Source: Botrimarina hoheduenensis
GTDB lineage: Bacteria > Planctomycetota > Planctomycetia > Pirellulales > Lacipirellulaceae
Assembly: GCF_007859815.1 (NCBI RefSeq)
Contig: NZ_SJPH01000001.1
Span: 179,987 to 243,986, forward strand
Reading direction: 5' to 3'
DNA length: 64,000 nt
The position numbers were made by a program, and so were the translations under genes. The notes beneath the pieces were generated by a model that was not told where the DNA came from, ran no database searches, and saw nothing but the letters and a program-made list of their open reading frames with translations. Of this stretch, positions 39,312 through 47,917 are shown piece by piece. Each line of letters starts with the position of its first letter. Position 1 is the first letter of the stretch.

Positions 39312-39560
39312 ATGACGACGCATTATTTCAAACTGATTCTTGATCGGGCACCCAACGACGAAGAGCAGGAGCATCTGTATGCGCTGTTCGAGGACGGCTC
39401 GATCACCCGCCTGGCGGGCGTGGCCGAGATCTCGTTCTGCCGAGAGGCACCGACCCTTCCGGCGGCGATCCGCTCGGCGGTGAACGAGGTCCGTTGCGCG
39501 GGGTTCATCGCCACACAGCTGCGGGTGCTCCGGCACAGCGCCGTCGGTCGTGAGCCCTGA
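39312..39560 (+). CDS. Small hypothetical protein
   Basis: This encodes 82 residues beginning MTTHYFKLILDRAPNDEEQE. The start is fixed by AAGGAG eight bases upstream; a longer in-frame extension to 39243 is unlikely. The pattern of a beta strand, an acidic helix, FEDGSITRLAGVAEISFCRE, then AAIRSAVNEVRCAGF resembles a small ferredoxin-fold-like domain that I have seen fused to helix-turn-helix domains in other bacteria, but here it stands alone. It lies between divergent clpB and the endonuclease IV gene, 111 bases upstream of the latter. Function unknown. Confidence 0.7.
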   Translation: MTTHYFKLILDRAPNDEEQEHLYALFEDGSITRLAGVAEISFCREAPTLPAAIRSAVNEVRCAGFIATQLRVLRHSAVGREP

Positions 39561-39671
39561 CGTCGCCGGCAGTGCCTCCGCGCCGCTTCGCGGCGTGTCT
39601 TGACCGCGCGGGCTCGACAGCGCTAGATGCAGGGGATTCAAGTCTTCCCCGGCGTTTACTCTGGAGCCCCT

Positions 39672-40526
39672 ATGCCAATCCTCGGCGCCCACATGTCAAT
39701 CGCCGGCGGCTACCACAAGGCGGTTCGCGCTGCGCACGCCGCGGGCTGCGATTGTGTGCAGCTGTTTACGAAAAACAACAACCAGTGGCGTGCCAAAGAA
39801 CTCACCGACAAAGACCGCGCGGCGTTTACCGCAGCGCTAACCGAGCTGGGGATCACCCACCCGATCTCTCATAACTCGTACCTCATCAATCTGGGATCGC
39901 CTGACGACGAGCTGTGGCGTAAGTCGATCGACGCGATGGTCATCGAGCTCCAGCGCGCTGAAGCGCTGGGGATAGTGTCGGTTGTTGCTCATCCGGGGGC
40001 CTTCACCACCAGCAGCGAAGAGGCGGGCGTTGCCCGCATTGCCGCGGGCCTGGACGAGGTGCATCGGCAGACGCCGCAGGCCGTCTCGCGGGTGCTGCTG
40101 GAGACTACAGCGGGACAGGGGTCGAACCTCGGGTGGCGCTTCGAGCAGTTGGCCGCGATCCTCGACGCCGTCGCCGACCCCGATCGGCTGGGGGTTTGTT
40201 TCGATACGTGTCACGTCTTCGCGGCAGGCTACGCCATGGAGACCGACAAGGAGTACGCCGCCACAATCCGCGCGTTGGACAAAGCCTTCGGTTACAAAAA
40301 AATCGCGGCCTTCCACTTAAACGATTCGCTGAAACCGTTTGGTTCGCGCAAGGACCGCCACGCGGCAATCGGGAGCGGTGAGATGGGCCTGGAGCCGTTC
40401 CGCCACCTGCTCAATGATCGGCGTTTCAAGCAGGTTCCCATGTATCTGGAAACGCCCAAGGGCGAAGAGGACGGCGTAGACCTGGATGTCGTGAACCTGA
40501 CCACTTTGCGGAGCCTAGTCGGTTGA
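39672..40526 (+). CDS. nfo: Endonuclease IV (AP endonuclease)
   Basis: This encodes 284 residues, the usual length for Nfo. It cleaves the DNA backbone 5' to abasic sites in base-excision repair. All trinuclear zinc ligands can be found: His67 (ISHNSY), His107 (VAHPG), Glu144 (LLETTAG), Asp178 and His181 (CFDTCHVF), His215 (FHLNDS), Asp228 and His230 (RKDRH), and Glu260 (YLETPKG). The ATG at 39672 starts MPILGAHMSIAGG, which matches the family N-terminus; the open frame extends further upstream but without family sequence. It appears intact and active. Confidence 0.97.
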   Translation: MPILGAHMSIAGGYHKAVRAAHAAGCDCVQLFTKNNNQWRAKELTDKDRAAFTAALTELGITHPISHNSYLINLGSPDDELWRKSIDAMVIELQRAEALGIVSVVAHPGAFTTSSEEAGVARIAAGLDEVHRQTPQAVSRVLLETTAGQGSNLGWRFEQLAAILDAVADPDRLGVCFDTCHVFAAGYAMETDKEYAATIRALDKAFGYKKIAAFHLNDSLKPFGSRKDRHAAIGSGEMGLEPFRHLLNDRRFKQVPMYLETPKGEEDGVDLDVVNLTTLRSLVG

Positions 40527-40561
40527 GCCCCGCCGGTTACTCACGGACGCTGACTCCCGCC

Positions 40562-40597
40562 CGGCTCTCCTCACGGCTCTCCTCACGGCTCTCCTCA
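40562..40597. repeat. Three 12-bp tandem repeats
   Basis: CGGCTCTCCTCA is repeated exactly three times just downstream of nfo. It does not form a hairpin. It may be a slippage product. Confidence 0.9.
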
Positions 40598-40714
40598 CAA
40601 ACACCCCCATTGGCGCGGCGATCGCAGCGATCGTAGGGGTAAAGCCCCCTTTTTTGACCCGGCGGCTACTACGCGGTAGATTCTAGCTGGTCTCTTTTGG
40701 GTCAAGGGGCGTTG

Positions 40715-41296
40715 ATGTCGTTCTCGTATTTCAAACGCTATCGGATGGAGGTCGATCTCCGCCGGCCGTGGTTGCCGCCGCGGTTGCCGGAGGGGTATCG
40801 CTTTATCGCATGGTCGCCCGATCGGCTTGACGATCACGCTACCGCCAAACGCGATGCCTTTCGTGGCGAGATCGACGCCACCGTTTTTGACTGCCTGGGC
40901 GATCCGTCGGGCTGCCGACGCTTGATGCAAGAGATCGCCAGCAAGCCCGGCTTTCTGCCGGAAGCGACCTGGCTGATCGAGTACGCCACCGGCGGTACCA
41001 GCGAGCCGTGCGGCACGATCCAAGGGCTGCGGGTGACCCCCCGGTACGGTGGGGTGCAAAATGTTGGCGTCACGCCCTGGCACCGTGGCCGGGGTTTGGG
41101 CTCGGCACTGGTGCAGGCGGCGTGTTTTGGGTTTGCCGCAATGGGGATGCAGCGGGCTTTTCTCGAGGTGACCGCGAACAACGTCCCGGCGATCCGCCTC
41201 TATGAGTCGCTGGGCTTCCGCCGCACCAAGACGCACTACAAGGCGGTCGAATCGCCAGCGAGCCTGCCGCTTGCGGGCAGCCCGGGGCGGCGTTAG
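40715..41296 (+). CDS. GNAT family N-acetyltransferase
   Basis: This encodes 193 residues from the ATG at 40715, preceded by an AAGGGG about eight bases upstream. The acetyl-CoA binding motif A is clear: VGVTPWHRGRGLGSALV, followed by AFLEVTANNVPAIRLYESLG and FRRTK, the classic motif B and C-terminal strand of GNAT enzymes. The N-terminal half has WLPPRLPEGYRFIAWSPDRL, which is common in single-domain GNATs of planctomycetes. The acceptor is unknown. It ends with TAG and is followed after 36 bases by the M16 protein gene, so the two may be co-transcribed. Confidence 0.85.
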   Translation: MSFSYFKRYRMEVDLRRPWLPPRLPEGYRFIAWSPDRLDDHATAKRDAFRGEIDATVFDCLGDPSGCRRLMQEIASKPGFLPEATWLIEYATGGTSEPCGTIQGLRVTPRYGGVQNVGVTPWHRGRGLGSALVQAACFGFAAMGMQRAFLEVTANNVPAIRLYESLGFRRTKTHYKAVESPASLPLAGSPGRR

Positions 41297-41332
41297 TGTC
41301 GGCAGGCTAGCAACGCCCTTTGCGAGCCGCCT

Positions 41333-42586
41333 GTGACGACCATCGCCCCGCCGAATAGCCCCCCGGCCTTGAGCCACCGCCTCGCCAACGGTCTGACCGT
41401 GATCGGTGAGCCTTCCGACGCGTTCGAATCAGCCGCGTTTACGCTGCTGACCCCCTCAGGATGTCGGTACGATCCCGACGATCGGTTGGGGCTCGCGTCG
41501 CTAACTTGTGAGATGATGCTCCGCGGAGCGGGCTCGCGAGACAGCCGCGCCCTGGTTAACGACCTCGATGCGATGGGTGTCGAGCACACGGAAACGGTGG
41601 GCATCTCGCACGCGACCTTTTCGGCCAGCTCGCTCGCGGACAGTCTTGAACCCGCTTTAGCGCTCTATGCGGATGTGGTCCGCCGACCGCATCTGCCGGC
41701 TGACCAATTGGAACAGGGTCGGCAGGTTTGTCTGCAAGAGGTTTACGGCGTTGAGGACGAACCGAGCCAGAAGCTGATGAACGAGCTGCGTCGGCAGCAC
41801 TACCCGTCGCCCTGGGGCAGGGCGAGCTGCGGCGATGAGGCCGGCCTGAACGCCGTCACCCAGGACGAGATCCTGGCGTTCCAGGCGTCGCACTACGGCC
41901 CCGAGGGGTCCATCCTGGCCGTCGCCGGAAGATTTGACTGGCAGGAGCTGCTACGAGTCGCGGAACGGCTCTTCGGCGATTGGGCTCCGACGCCTCTGAC
42001 AAGGACGCCGCCCAATCGGTCGACAACCGGTAGCCGGCACCTCCCCTTCGAGGGCTCGCAGTGCCATATCGGAATCGCCTATCCGTCGGTGGCGTACCGA
42101 GACCCCGAATACTTTCAAGCGTGGTCGGCAGTCGGCGTGCTCTCGAGCGGAATGAGTTCACGGCTCTTTACCGAGGTGCGTGAGAAGCGCGGCTTGTGTT
42201 ACACGGTCTATGCTTCGCTCCAATCGCAGGTGGATCGCGCCGCGGTCTTATGTTACGCCGGCACAACCGCCGAACGAGCGCAAGAAACGCTCGACGTGAC
42301 CTACGCCGAGTTGATTCGCTTGGCCGAGGGGGTCACGGTCGAAGAGCTTGGCCGACTGAAAGCTCGCATTAAGAGCGCCCTCATTTTGCAGCAGGAGTCG
42401 ACGGCGTCGCGCGCCGGCACTCTTGCCCGCGATTGGCGTCATCTGGGGCGCGTGCGATCGATGGTTGAGGTGGGAGAGCTGATTGACGCGGTGACCGCCG
42501 ACACCATCAATGCCTATCTTGCGAAGAATCCCCCGCGTGACTTCACAATGGTCACGCTAGGCCCCGAGCCACTTAGATTGAAGTGA
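41333..42586 (+). CDS. M16 family peptidase-like subunit without the zinc motif
   Basis: This encodes 417 residues from a GTG. The fold is M16 (insulinase/processing peptidase): an N-terminal half with LASLTCEMMLRGAGSRDSRA and LQEVYGVEDEP, and a C-terminal half with FTEVREKRGLCYTVYASLQS, the R/Y-type motif of this clade. The expected HxxEH zinc motif is replaced by LTCEM, so it should be catalytically inactive. The next gene (42709) is an M16 protein with an intact HxxEH. Heterodimers of a zinc-bearing subunit and an R/Y subunit are known in bacteria, so this is probably the non-catalytic partner. Confidence 0.88.
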   Translation: MTTIAPPNSPPALSHRLANGLTVIGEPSDAFESAAFTLLTPSGCRYDPDDRLGLASLTCEMMLRGAGSRDSRALVNDLDAMGVEHTETVGISHATFSASSLADSLEPALALYADVVRRPHLPADQLEQGRQVCLQEVYGVEDEPSQKLMNELRRQHYPSPWGRASCGDEAGLNAVTQDEILAFQASHYGPEGSILAVAGRFDWQELLRVAERLFGDWAPTPLTRTPPNRSTTGSRHLPFEGSQCHIGIAYPSVAYRDPEYFQAWSAVGVLSSGMSSRLFTEVREKRGLCYTVYASLQSQVDRAAVLCYAGTTAERAQETLDVTYAELIRLAEGVTVEELGRLKARIKSALILQQESTASRAGTLARDWRHLGRVRSMVEVGELIDAVTADTINAYLAKNPPRDFTMVTLGPEPLRLK

Positions 42587-42708
42587 ATCAATGACCCGCT
42601 GAGCCGAAGCCGCTGCCGAGGCGGACGTCTCGACACACAGCGCGGGGAAGCGAGCAAACGAGGCACCCACCAGCCTGCCCGCGCTTTAGTTAACGATCAG
42701 GATACAAC

Positions 42709-43941
42709 GTGCAGTTTCGTCGCCAAACGCTCGACAATGGTCTCGAGGTGATCGCCGAGGTAAACCCGACTGCCCTTTCGATGGCTGTAGGGTTCTTCGT
42801 CCAGACGGGGTCGCGCGACGAGTGCGATCAAGAGGCCGGCGTTAGCCACTTTCTCGAACACATGATGTTCAAAGGCACAGCGCGGCGATCTGCCGAGGAC
42901 GTCAATCGCGAGTTCGATGAACTCGGGGCCCACTACAACGCCTTCACCAGCGAAGAGAACACGGTTTACTACGCCTCGCTGCTTCCCGAGCACCAGGCTG
43001 AAGTGATCGACCTGCTGGGAGATATCCTCCGCCCGAGTCTTCGCACGGAAGACTTCGAGATGGAAAAGAAGGTTATCCTGGAAGAGATCGAGATGTATCT
43101 CGATCAGCCGCCGTACGGGATGGATGACCACATCAAGACCCTGTGCTTCGGCGACCACCCGATCGCCCGCAGCGTGTTGGGGACAAGCGAATCGATTACC
43201 GCGCTCACGCCCGAAGCGATGCGCTCGTATTTCGAGAGACGCTACGCACCGGGTAACGTGGTCCTTGCCGCGTCGGGGCGGGTTGATTTCGAGGCGCTGG
43301 TGGCTCAGGCCGAGGCGGCTTGTGGTCATTGGCCAGCCTTGGCTGCCCGGCGAGAAACGCCCACGCCACGCTACGCCGCGGTGCGTGAAGCGGTTTGCCA
43401 GCAAGCCGCCACTCAGCAATACGCTCTGCTGCTGGGCGGGGCCCCGGCGGGCGAATCAACGGATCGCTACGCCGCCAAACTGCTCGCGACCATTCTCGGT
43501 GACGATACCGGCAGCCGACTCTATTGGCGGCTGGTTGACTCCGGCCGGGCCGAGTCGGCGAGCCTCGGTCATTACGACTACCAGGGCGTCGGTATGTTCT
43601 ATACGTGGCTTAGTTGCGAGCCAGAGACCATCGAGCCGAACCTGGCAGAAACGCTCGCCGTTCTGGGGGGGATTGAGCAAGAGCCGCTGACCACTGAGGA
43701 ACTCAACCAAGCCAAGAGTAAGGTCAAGTCGCGCGTTGTGCTCTCCAGCGAGCGGCCACGCAATCGGCTGTTCAACGTCGGGGGTAACTGGCTGATGCGA
43801 GAAACGTATCGCACGGTTGCCGACGATCTGGCGGCCCTCGACGGCGTGCAGCTCGAAGACGTCCATCGGGTGAGTGACTCTTACCCGCTGGACAAGGTCT
43901 CTATCGTAACGGTTGGCCCCCGCAACGATTTTCGTTGGTAG
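42709..43941 (+). CDS. M16 family zinc peptidase, catalytic subunit
   Basis: This encodes 410 residues from a GTG start. HFLEH, in AGVSHFLEHMMFKGTARRS (about residues 46-64), is the inverted zinc motif HxxEH. The third ligand Glu is expected in the following helix region (EMEKKVILEEIEMYLDQPP). The downstream half carries the usual NVVLAASGRVDFEAL segment. M16 proteases degrade peptides or mature precursor proteins inside a clamshell made of two domains or subunits. It is 122 bases after the inactive homologue, so a heteromeric pair is likely. The cellular substrate is unknown. Confidence 0.93.
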   Translation: MQFRRQTLDNGLEVIAEVNPTALSMAVGFFVQTGSRDECDQEAGVSHFLEHMMFKGTARRSAEDVNREFDELGAHYNAFTSEENTVYYASLLPEHQAEVIDLLGDILRPSLRTEDFEMEKKVILEEIEMYLDQPPYGMDDHIKTLCFGDHPIARSVLGTSESITALTPEAMRSYFERRYAPGNVVLAASGRVDFEALVAQAEAACGHWPALAARRETPTPRYAAVREAVCQQAATQQYALLLGGAPAGESTDRYAAKLLATILGDDTGSRLYWRLVDSGRAESASLGHYDYQGVGMFYTWLSCEPETIEPNLAETLAVLGGIEQEPLTTEELNQAKSKVKSRVVLSSERPRNRLFNVGGNWLMRETYRTVADDLAALDGVQLEDVHRVSDSYPLDKVSIVTVGPRNDFRW

Positions 43942-44002
43942 CGGTAGTCGCCCTGGGGGGGCAAAGTTGGATTAACTTCATGTCGAGAAGGTTTCGGTTC
44001 GC

Positions 44003-44500
44003 TTGCTGAGAGAACGCCTGATCGCCGATTTGTCGCTCGAACCGTCCGCGGTGGGCGTGGTTGTGGTCGATCATGGTTCGCGCCGCGCGGAGAGCAACGC
44101 CCTGCTGCTGGAAGTCGTAGCGCTGTTCGAGCGGGTCTCGGGCATGCCGATCGTCGAGCCCGCTCACATGGAGTTGGCCGAACCCTCGATTGCCACAGCG
44201 TTCGCGCGCTGTGTCGAGCGGGGGGCTCAGATAGTGGTGGTGTTCCCCTACTTTTTGTCTCCCGGTCGGCACTGGAGCCAAGACATCCCCGCGCTCGCGG
44301 CGGCGGCGGCGGAGAACCATCCGGGAATCCGCTACCAAGTGACTTCGCCTTTGGGGCTGCACCCGCTCATGGCGCAGGTCATGGGGGAGCGGATTCAGCA
44401 GTGCTTGCAGCGCTCGCTGACAGAAGGCCCCCCCTGTGCGCTCTGTGCCCCCGCTGGCGGATGCCAGATGCACCGTCCGGCGCCAGCGTCGAACGCATAA
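44003..44500 (+). CDS. cbiX: CbiX-type sirohydrochlorin chelatase with Cys-rich tail
   Basis: This encodes 165 residues from a TTG. The single-domain CbiX fold is shown by GVVVVDHGSRRAESNALLLE (His24) and VFPYFLSPGRHWSQDIP (His90), the two histidines that hold the metal. The enzyme would insert Co2+ (or Ni2+/Fe2+) into sirohydrochlorin. After the chelatase domain a short tail reads CALCAPAGGCQMH, with three Cys and a His, which could bind an extra metal or an Fe-S cluster, as do C-terminal tails of some other CbiX enzymes. No other cobalamin or siroheme gene lies in the window. The start codon is uncertain. Confidence 0.85.
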   Translation: MLRERLIADLSLEPSAVGVVVVDHGSRRAESNALLLEVVALFERVSGMPIVEPAHMELAEPSIATAFARCVERGAQIVVVFPYFLSPGRHWSQDIPALAAAAAENHPGIRYQVTSPLGLHPLMAQVMGERIQQCLQRSLTEGPPCALCAPAGGCQMHRPAPASNA

Positions 44501-44611
44501 CGCCTGGCCGCCGCGCTTTTCCTAAGACCGTTTTGCCGGTTGTGACGATGCAGCCCTCTAGGCGTGGAAGGACCCGCGCCGTCGCGCCTTCGTTATCGCT
44601 GGAGAGCAAGG

Positions 44612-45679
44612 ATGCTCACCTTACTTCGTGCAGGGTTGATTGGTTCGTTCGTGCTGGCACCGGTCCTGGTGATCGCGGCCCCTTTTGTACCGGGCACCGG
44701 CGAATTCCTGCCCCAATGCAGCGACAACTTCGAGGACGAAAGCTGGTCCTATCGGCTCAATCTGCCTAAAAGCAGCTACGAGCAAGACGATAATCAGCGG
44801 GCCCCCGGCGGTGTCTCGAGCAATCAGCTCTGGCACGAGGGAGCTAAACGCGGCACGCCGGACGTGGTTAAACGCGTTGCTACGCCACCAGGCGGCCTCG
44901 CGGGCAGCACCGGCGCGCTGCTGATGCAGACCAAGAACTCGGGCATCCCCGGTCGTCTCAGCGGACAGCAGCAGCAGGACGATCTGCTGATGAAGGTCGA
45001 TCGTAAGCTCGGACGCGTCGTGCCGGTCACCTGGCAACCAAGTTGCACGGTGCGCGTTTATGTCCGCCCTTTTGAAGAGTGGGAGAACCGTACCGGGGCC
45101 TCGTTTGGCATGCGGGCCGATTGCCGTGGCAAGATGCCCGAAGGCAAGACGGCCGCCTATTGGCCCGGTATGTTCATCCTGTTCCGCAGCGAAAACTCGT
45201 CAAAAGTCGAGGCCGATTTCGCGCAGATCTCGATCCGCGCCAACGGCCGCGGGCAAGATATCTCGAGCGTCGAGATTCGCGAGCCGGGCTGGTGGACCCT
45301 GGGTATGTCGTTCACGCCCGACGGCCAGATCCACTACTACGCCAGCGAAGGGGTCGATGATCTGACCGAGGCAGACTATCTGGCCTCGAACTACGCCTAC
45401 AACTACCAGTGCCAGTGCTTCAGCAACTTCTTTTTCAACGTTGCGAACTGGGACAACGGACAGACGTGGAGCACCCCGTGGGTGATCGATGACCCCAAAG
45501 TGTTTGTCATTCCGCCGGCAGGAGAGACGGTGGCCTCGTTGCCGCGGCGCAAGGGGCAACGCGTGCCGACCTTCCCGATTACCCACATTCACGACGCCGA
45601 CAAGCCGAAGAGCAACAACCCGTTCAGCGCCCTGTTTGGCGGATCGCGGAGCGCGGGACGCGGTTCATCGCGTCGCTGA
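44612..45679 (+). CDS. Secreted planctomycete hypothetical protein
   Basis: This encodes 355 residues. The ATG has a GGAGAG nearby and opens a signal peptide (MLTLLRAGLIGSFVLAPVLV followed by IAAPFVPG). The mature part is rich in aromatic residues and looks all-beta: TVRVYVRPFEEWENR, ASFGMRADCRG, GWWTLGMSFTPDGQIHYYAS and a Cys pair CQC. It resembles a concanavalin-like or jelly-roll fold, but I cannot name a family. The C-terminus is Ser/Arg/Gly-rich and flexible. It is probably a periplasmic or surface protein. Confidence 0.8.
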   Translation: MLTLLRAGLIGSFVLAPVLVIAAPFVPGTGEFLPQCSDNFEDESWSYRLNLPKSSYEQDDNQRAPGGVSSNQLWHEGAKRGTPDVVKRVATPPGGLAGSTGALLMQTKNSGIPGRLSGQQQQDDLLMKVDRKLGRVVPVTWQPSCTVRVYVRPFEEWENRTGASFGMRADCRGKMPEGKTAAYWPGMFILFRSENSSKVEADFAQISIRANGRGQDISSVEIREPGWWTLGMSFTPDGQIHYYASEGVDDLTEADYLASNYAYNYQCQCFSNFFFNVANWDNGQTWSTPWVIDDPKVFVIPPAGETVASLPRRKGQRVPTFPITHIHDADKPKSNNPFSALFGGSRSAGRGSSRR

Positions 45680-45872
45680 TATCAAAACGATCTTGACGAT
45701 GTCAATTTGACATCTTTTCGGCGCTGCGGTAGCGTCTCGCTGATCGCGGTAAGTCGTTATTTAGAAGTGGTTTAATGGTTTTCTGGTGCCCGTGGCGCCA
45801 GCTTTGCTTCTCGTTGTCGATGAACCGTGGCGCGTGTGGCGACCCGGTTCTTGCAACCAGGGAGGCCAAACC

Positions 45873-46616
45873 ATGCTCCGCCAGACCACCGCGATACTGA
45901 TTTTTGCCGCCGCTGCCGCCCAGGCTTCGGCAGGCTCCACCAACAACCTGTTCTGGCTCGCCGGCGAGATCCGCGGCCAGATGGCCGTTGTCCGGGCCCA
46001 GGCCGACGCCACGTTCTGTGGCTGTCGCGAGGCCGACGACGTCTACGACGAGTTGGAAGACCTCTGTCGACGGATGGATCGGTTCGAGGAGCGGCTTGCC
46101 TGCCCGATCGAAACGCGGGCCGATCTGCGGCGTCTGGCGTTAGAAGCCCGGCGAGTCGAGCGTCAGTCTTGCGAACTGGGAGATGCCGTTGAACGAGCCC
46201 TCCTGCGGATGCGGGTGCGGTCGAACCAGTTTGCGATACCCGCTCGAGCCGTACCCATCGGGGCGGGGCCCGGCTACGCGCGGCCCGGCTATGGTATCCC
46301 GGCTTACCCGCAACAGGGTGGTGTCGCGTTCCAGATTCGGATCGGCGGCCTGAGCGTGGGAGTTTGCGACGAAGGAGAGCTCCATGTCGCGCCGGCAACG
46401 CCGGCTTGGGCACGCGGTCAGATCGCCCAGCGCGGCGGGTATGGCTATAGCCACAGCGTCGGGCGCTTGGCGGCCTACGGACCCCGGGTGGCCCCGGCAC
46501 CGGTCGTGCTAGCAAGTCCGCTTGTCGGACACAGCGATCACGAGGCCCGCGCTCTGTGCCGCCAGATGGACCGGTTGCGGCAGCTCACCGCTGCCCTTTC
46601 TCAGGTGCTCTGCTAA
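45873..46616 (+). CDS. Secreted hypothetical protein
   Basis: This encodes 247 residues. GGGAGG lies upstream of the ATG, which begins the signal peptide MLRQTTAILIFAAAAAQASA. After it come a helical Arg/Glu/Asp-rich region (about residues 35-110, with CGCREADD and EDLCRRMDR), a Pro/Gly/Tyr-rich spacer (GPGYARPGYGIPAYPQQGG), a short beta-like segment and a terminal helix that repeats the CRQMDRLRQLT pattern. The two similar CRxMDRxxx helices, one at each end, suggest a symmetrical or coiled structure. No family is recognised. Confidence 0.8.
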   Translation: MLRQTTAILIFAAAAAQASAGSTNNLFWLAGEIRGQMAVVRAQADATFCGCREADDVYDELEDLCRRMDRFEERLACPIETRADLRRLALEARRVERQSCELGDAVERALLRMRVRSNQFAIPARAVPIGAGPGYARPGYGIPAYPQQGGVAFQIRIGGLSVGVCDEGELHVAPATPAWARGQIAQRGGYGYSHSVGRLAAYGPRVAPAPVVLASPLVGHSDHEARALCRQMDRLRQLTAALSQVLC

Positions 46617-46653
46617 GGGCAAGGCAGCGATCTATCTCGGATAAATCAAACTT

Positions 46654-46680
46654 CCCCGCCGGGCGCTGCGTCCGGCGGGG
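46654..46680 (+). terminator. Intrinsic terminator
   Basis: CCCCGCCGG (46654-46662) and CCGGCGGGG (46672-46680) form a 9-bp perfect stem with a 9-base loop, followed by TTGTTGGTT. It lies 38 bases after the stop of the secreted protein gene. Confidence 0.8.
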
Positions 46681-46809
46681 TTGTTGGTTGATGCCCCCCT
46701 GCGATAAACAAGCGCTAGCCGATCGCGAATGCCCGCTGCCGCGGGCTGCTGTCGGTTTGGGTTCTTACCGCCCGTTCGCGCTCCTTATCCTCCCTTCCGC
46801 ACGCTTCCC

Positions 46810-47748
46810 ATGCCCCGCAATCGTACGTACGACAACGCCGCGACCGCGATCGGCGACACGCCGATGATCCGCATCAATCGCCTGGTGCCCGAGGGTCACG
46901 CGACGGTATTCGCCAAGTGCGAGTTCTTTCAGCCCCTGAACAGCGTAAAGGATCGGATCGGGGCAGCGATGATCGAGGCCGGCGAGCGCGACGGACACAT
47001 CAAGCCCGACACGCACATCGTCGAACCCACCAGCGGCAACACGGGTATCGCCCTGGCGTTCGTCTGCGCGGCGAAGGGGTACAAGCTGACGCTCACCATG
47101 CCCGAGAGCATGAGCGTCGAGCGGCGGACGTTGCTCAAGGCCCTGGGGGCCCACTTGGTGCTGACCCCGGCGGCCGAGGGGATGAAGGGAGCGATCTCGC
47201 GCGCTACGGAGATGTCTGCCGAGCCGGGCTGCTGGATGCCCCAGCAGTTTGAAAACCCCGCCAACCCCGCGATCCACGAGGCCACCACCGGCCCCGAGAT
47301 CTGGGAAGACTCAGCGCACGACATCGACTGCATTGTGGCCGGCGTCGGCACCGGCGGGACGATCACCGGCAGCAGCCGATACCTCAAAAAGATGAACCCC
47401 GCGTTCAAGGCGATCGCCGTCGAACCGGTCGATTCGGCGGTGATCTCGGGCGGCAAACCGGGGCCGCACAAGATCCAGGGGATCGGTGCCGGCTTCGTAC
47501 CCGGGAACCTCGACACGTCGCTCGTGGACGAAGTGATTCAGGTGAGCAATGAGGAGGCCTTCTTGTGGGGGCGCCGCCTGGCGAAGGAGGAGGGGATCAT
47601 GGCGGGCATCTCGAGCGGTGCCAACATGTGCGCAGCGGCAAAGGTCGCGGCGCGCCCCGAGATGGCCGGCAAGCGGATCGTCACCATCATGTGCTCACTG
47701 GGCGAACGCTACCTCTCGACGCCTCTGTTCGAAGGGCTGGCCGAGTAG
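46810..47748 (+). CDS. cysK: Cysteine synthase (O-acetylserine sulfhydrylase)
   Basis: This encodes 312 residues. It makes L-cysteine from O-acetylserine and sulfide using pyridoxal phosphate. The PLP lysine lies in NSVKDRIG (about residue 46), the substrate loop is PTSGNTG, the phosphate-binding loop is GVGTGGTITG, and the C-terminal SSGAN is in place. The start (MPRNRTYDNAATAIGDTP) matches the family; many CysK proteins begin with a similar IGxTP. It is likely an independent transcription unit, with no sulfur genes beside it. The sequence cannot fully exclude a cystathionine beta-synthase-like specificity. Confidence 0.95.
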   Translation: MPRNRTYDNAATAIGDTPMIRINRLVPEGHATVFAKCEFFQPLNSVKDRIGAAMIEAGERDGHIKPDTHIVEPTSGNTGIALAFVCAAKGYKLTLTMPESMSVERRTLLKALGAHLVLTPAAEGMKGAISRATEMSAEPGCWMPQQFENPANPAIHEATTGPEIWEDSAHDIDCIVAGVGTGGTITGSSRYLKKMNPAFKAIAVEPVDSAVISGGKPGPHKIQGIGAGFVPGNLDTSLVDEVIQVSNEEAFLWGRRLAKEEGIMAGISSGANMCAAAKVAARPEMAGKRIVTIMCSLGERYLSTPLFEGLAE

Positions 47749-47917
47749 GGGCAGGATGCACGTCCCCAGCGGCATCGTTTTTCCTGCACAATTTTTGGTA
47801 GCGCGCTGACTGACAGGCTAGGGTAACGCTCACCAAGAGTGGCAGCGAATTCCCCGCGGGAGCGTCCGTATCTCTTCCTACGCCTTCTATCGCATCGCGA
47901 AACGGGCGGTCAACGCT

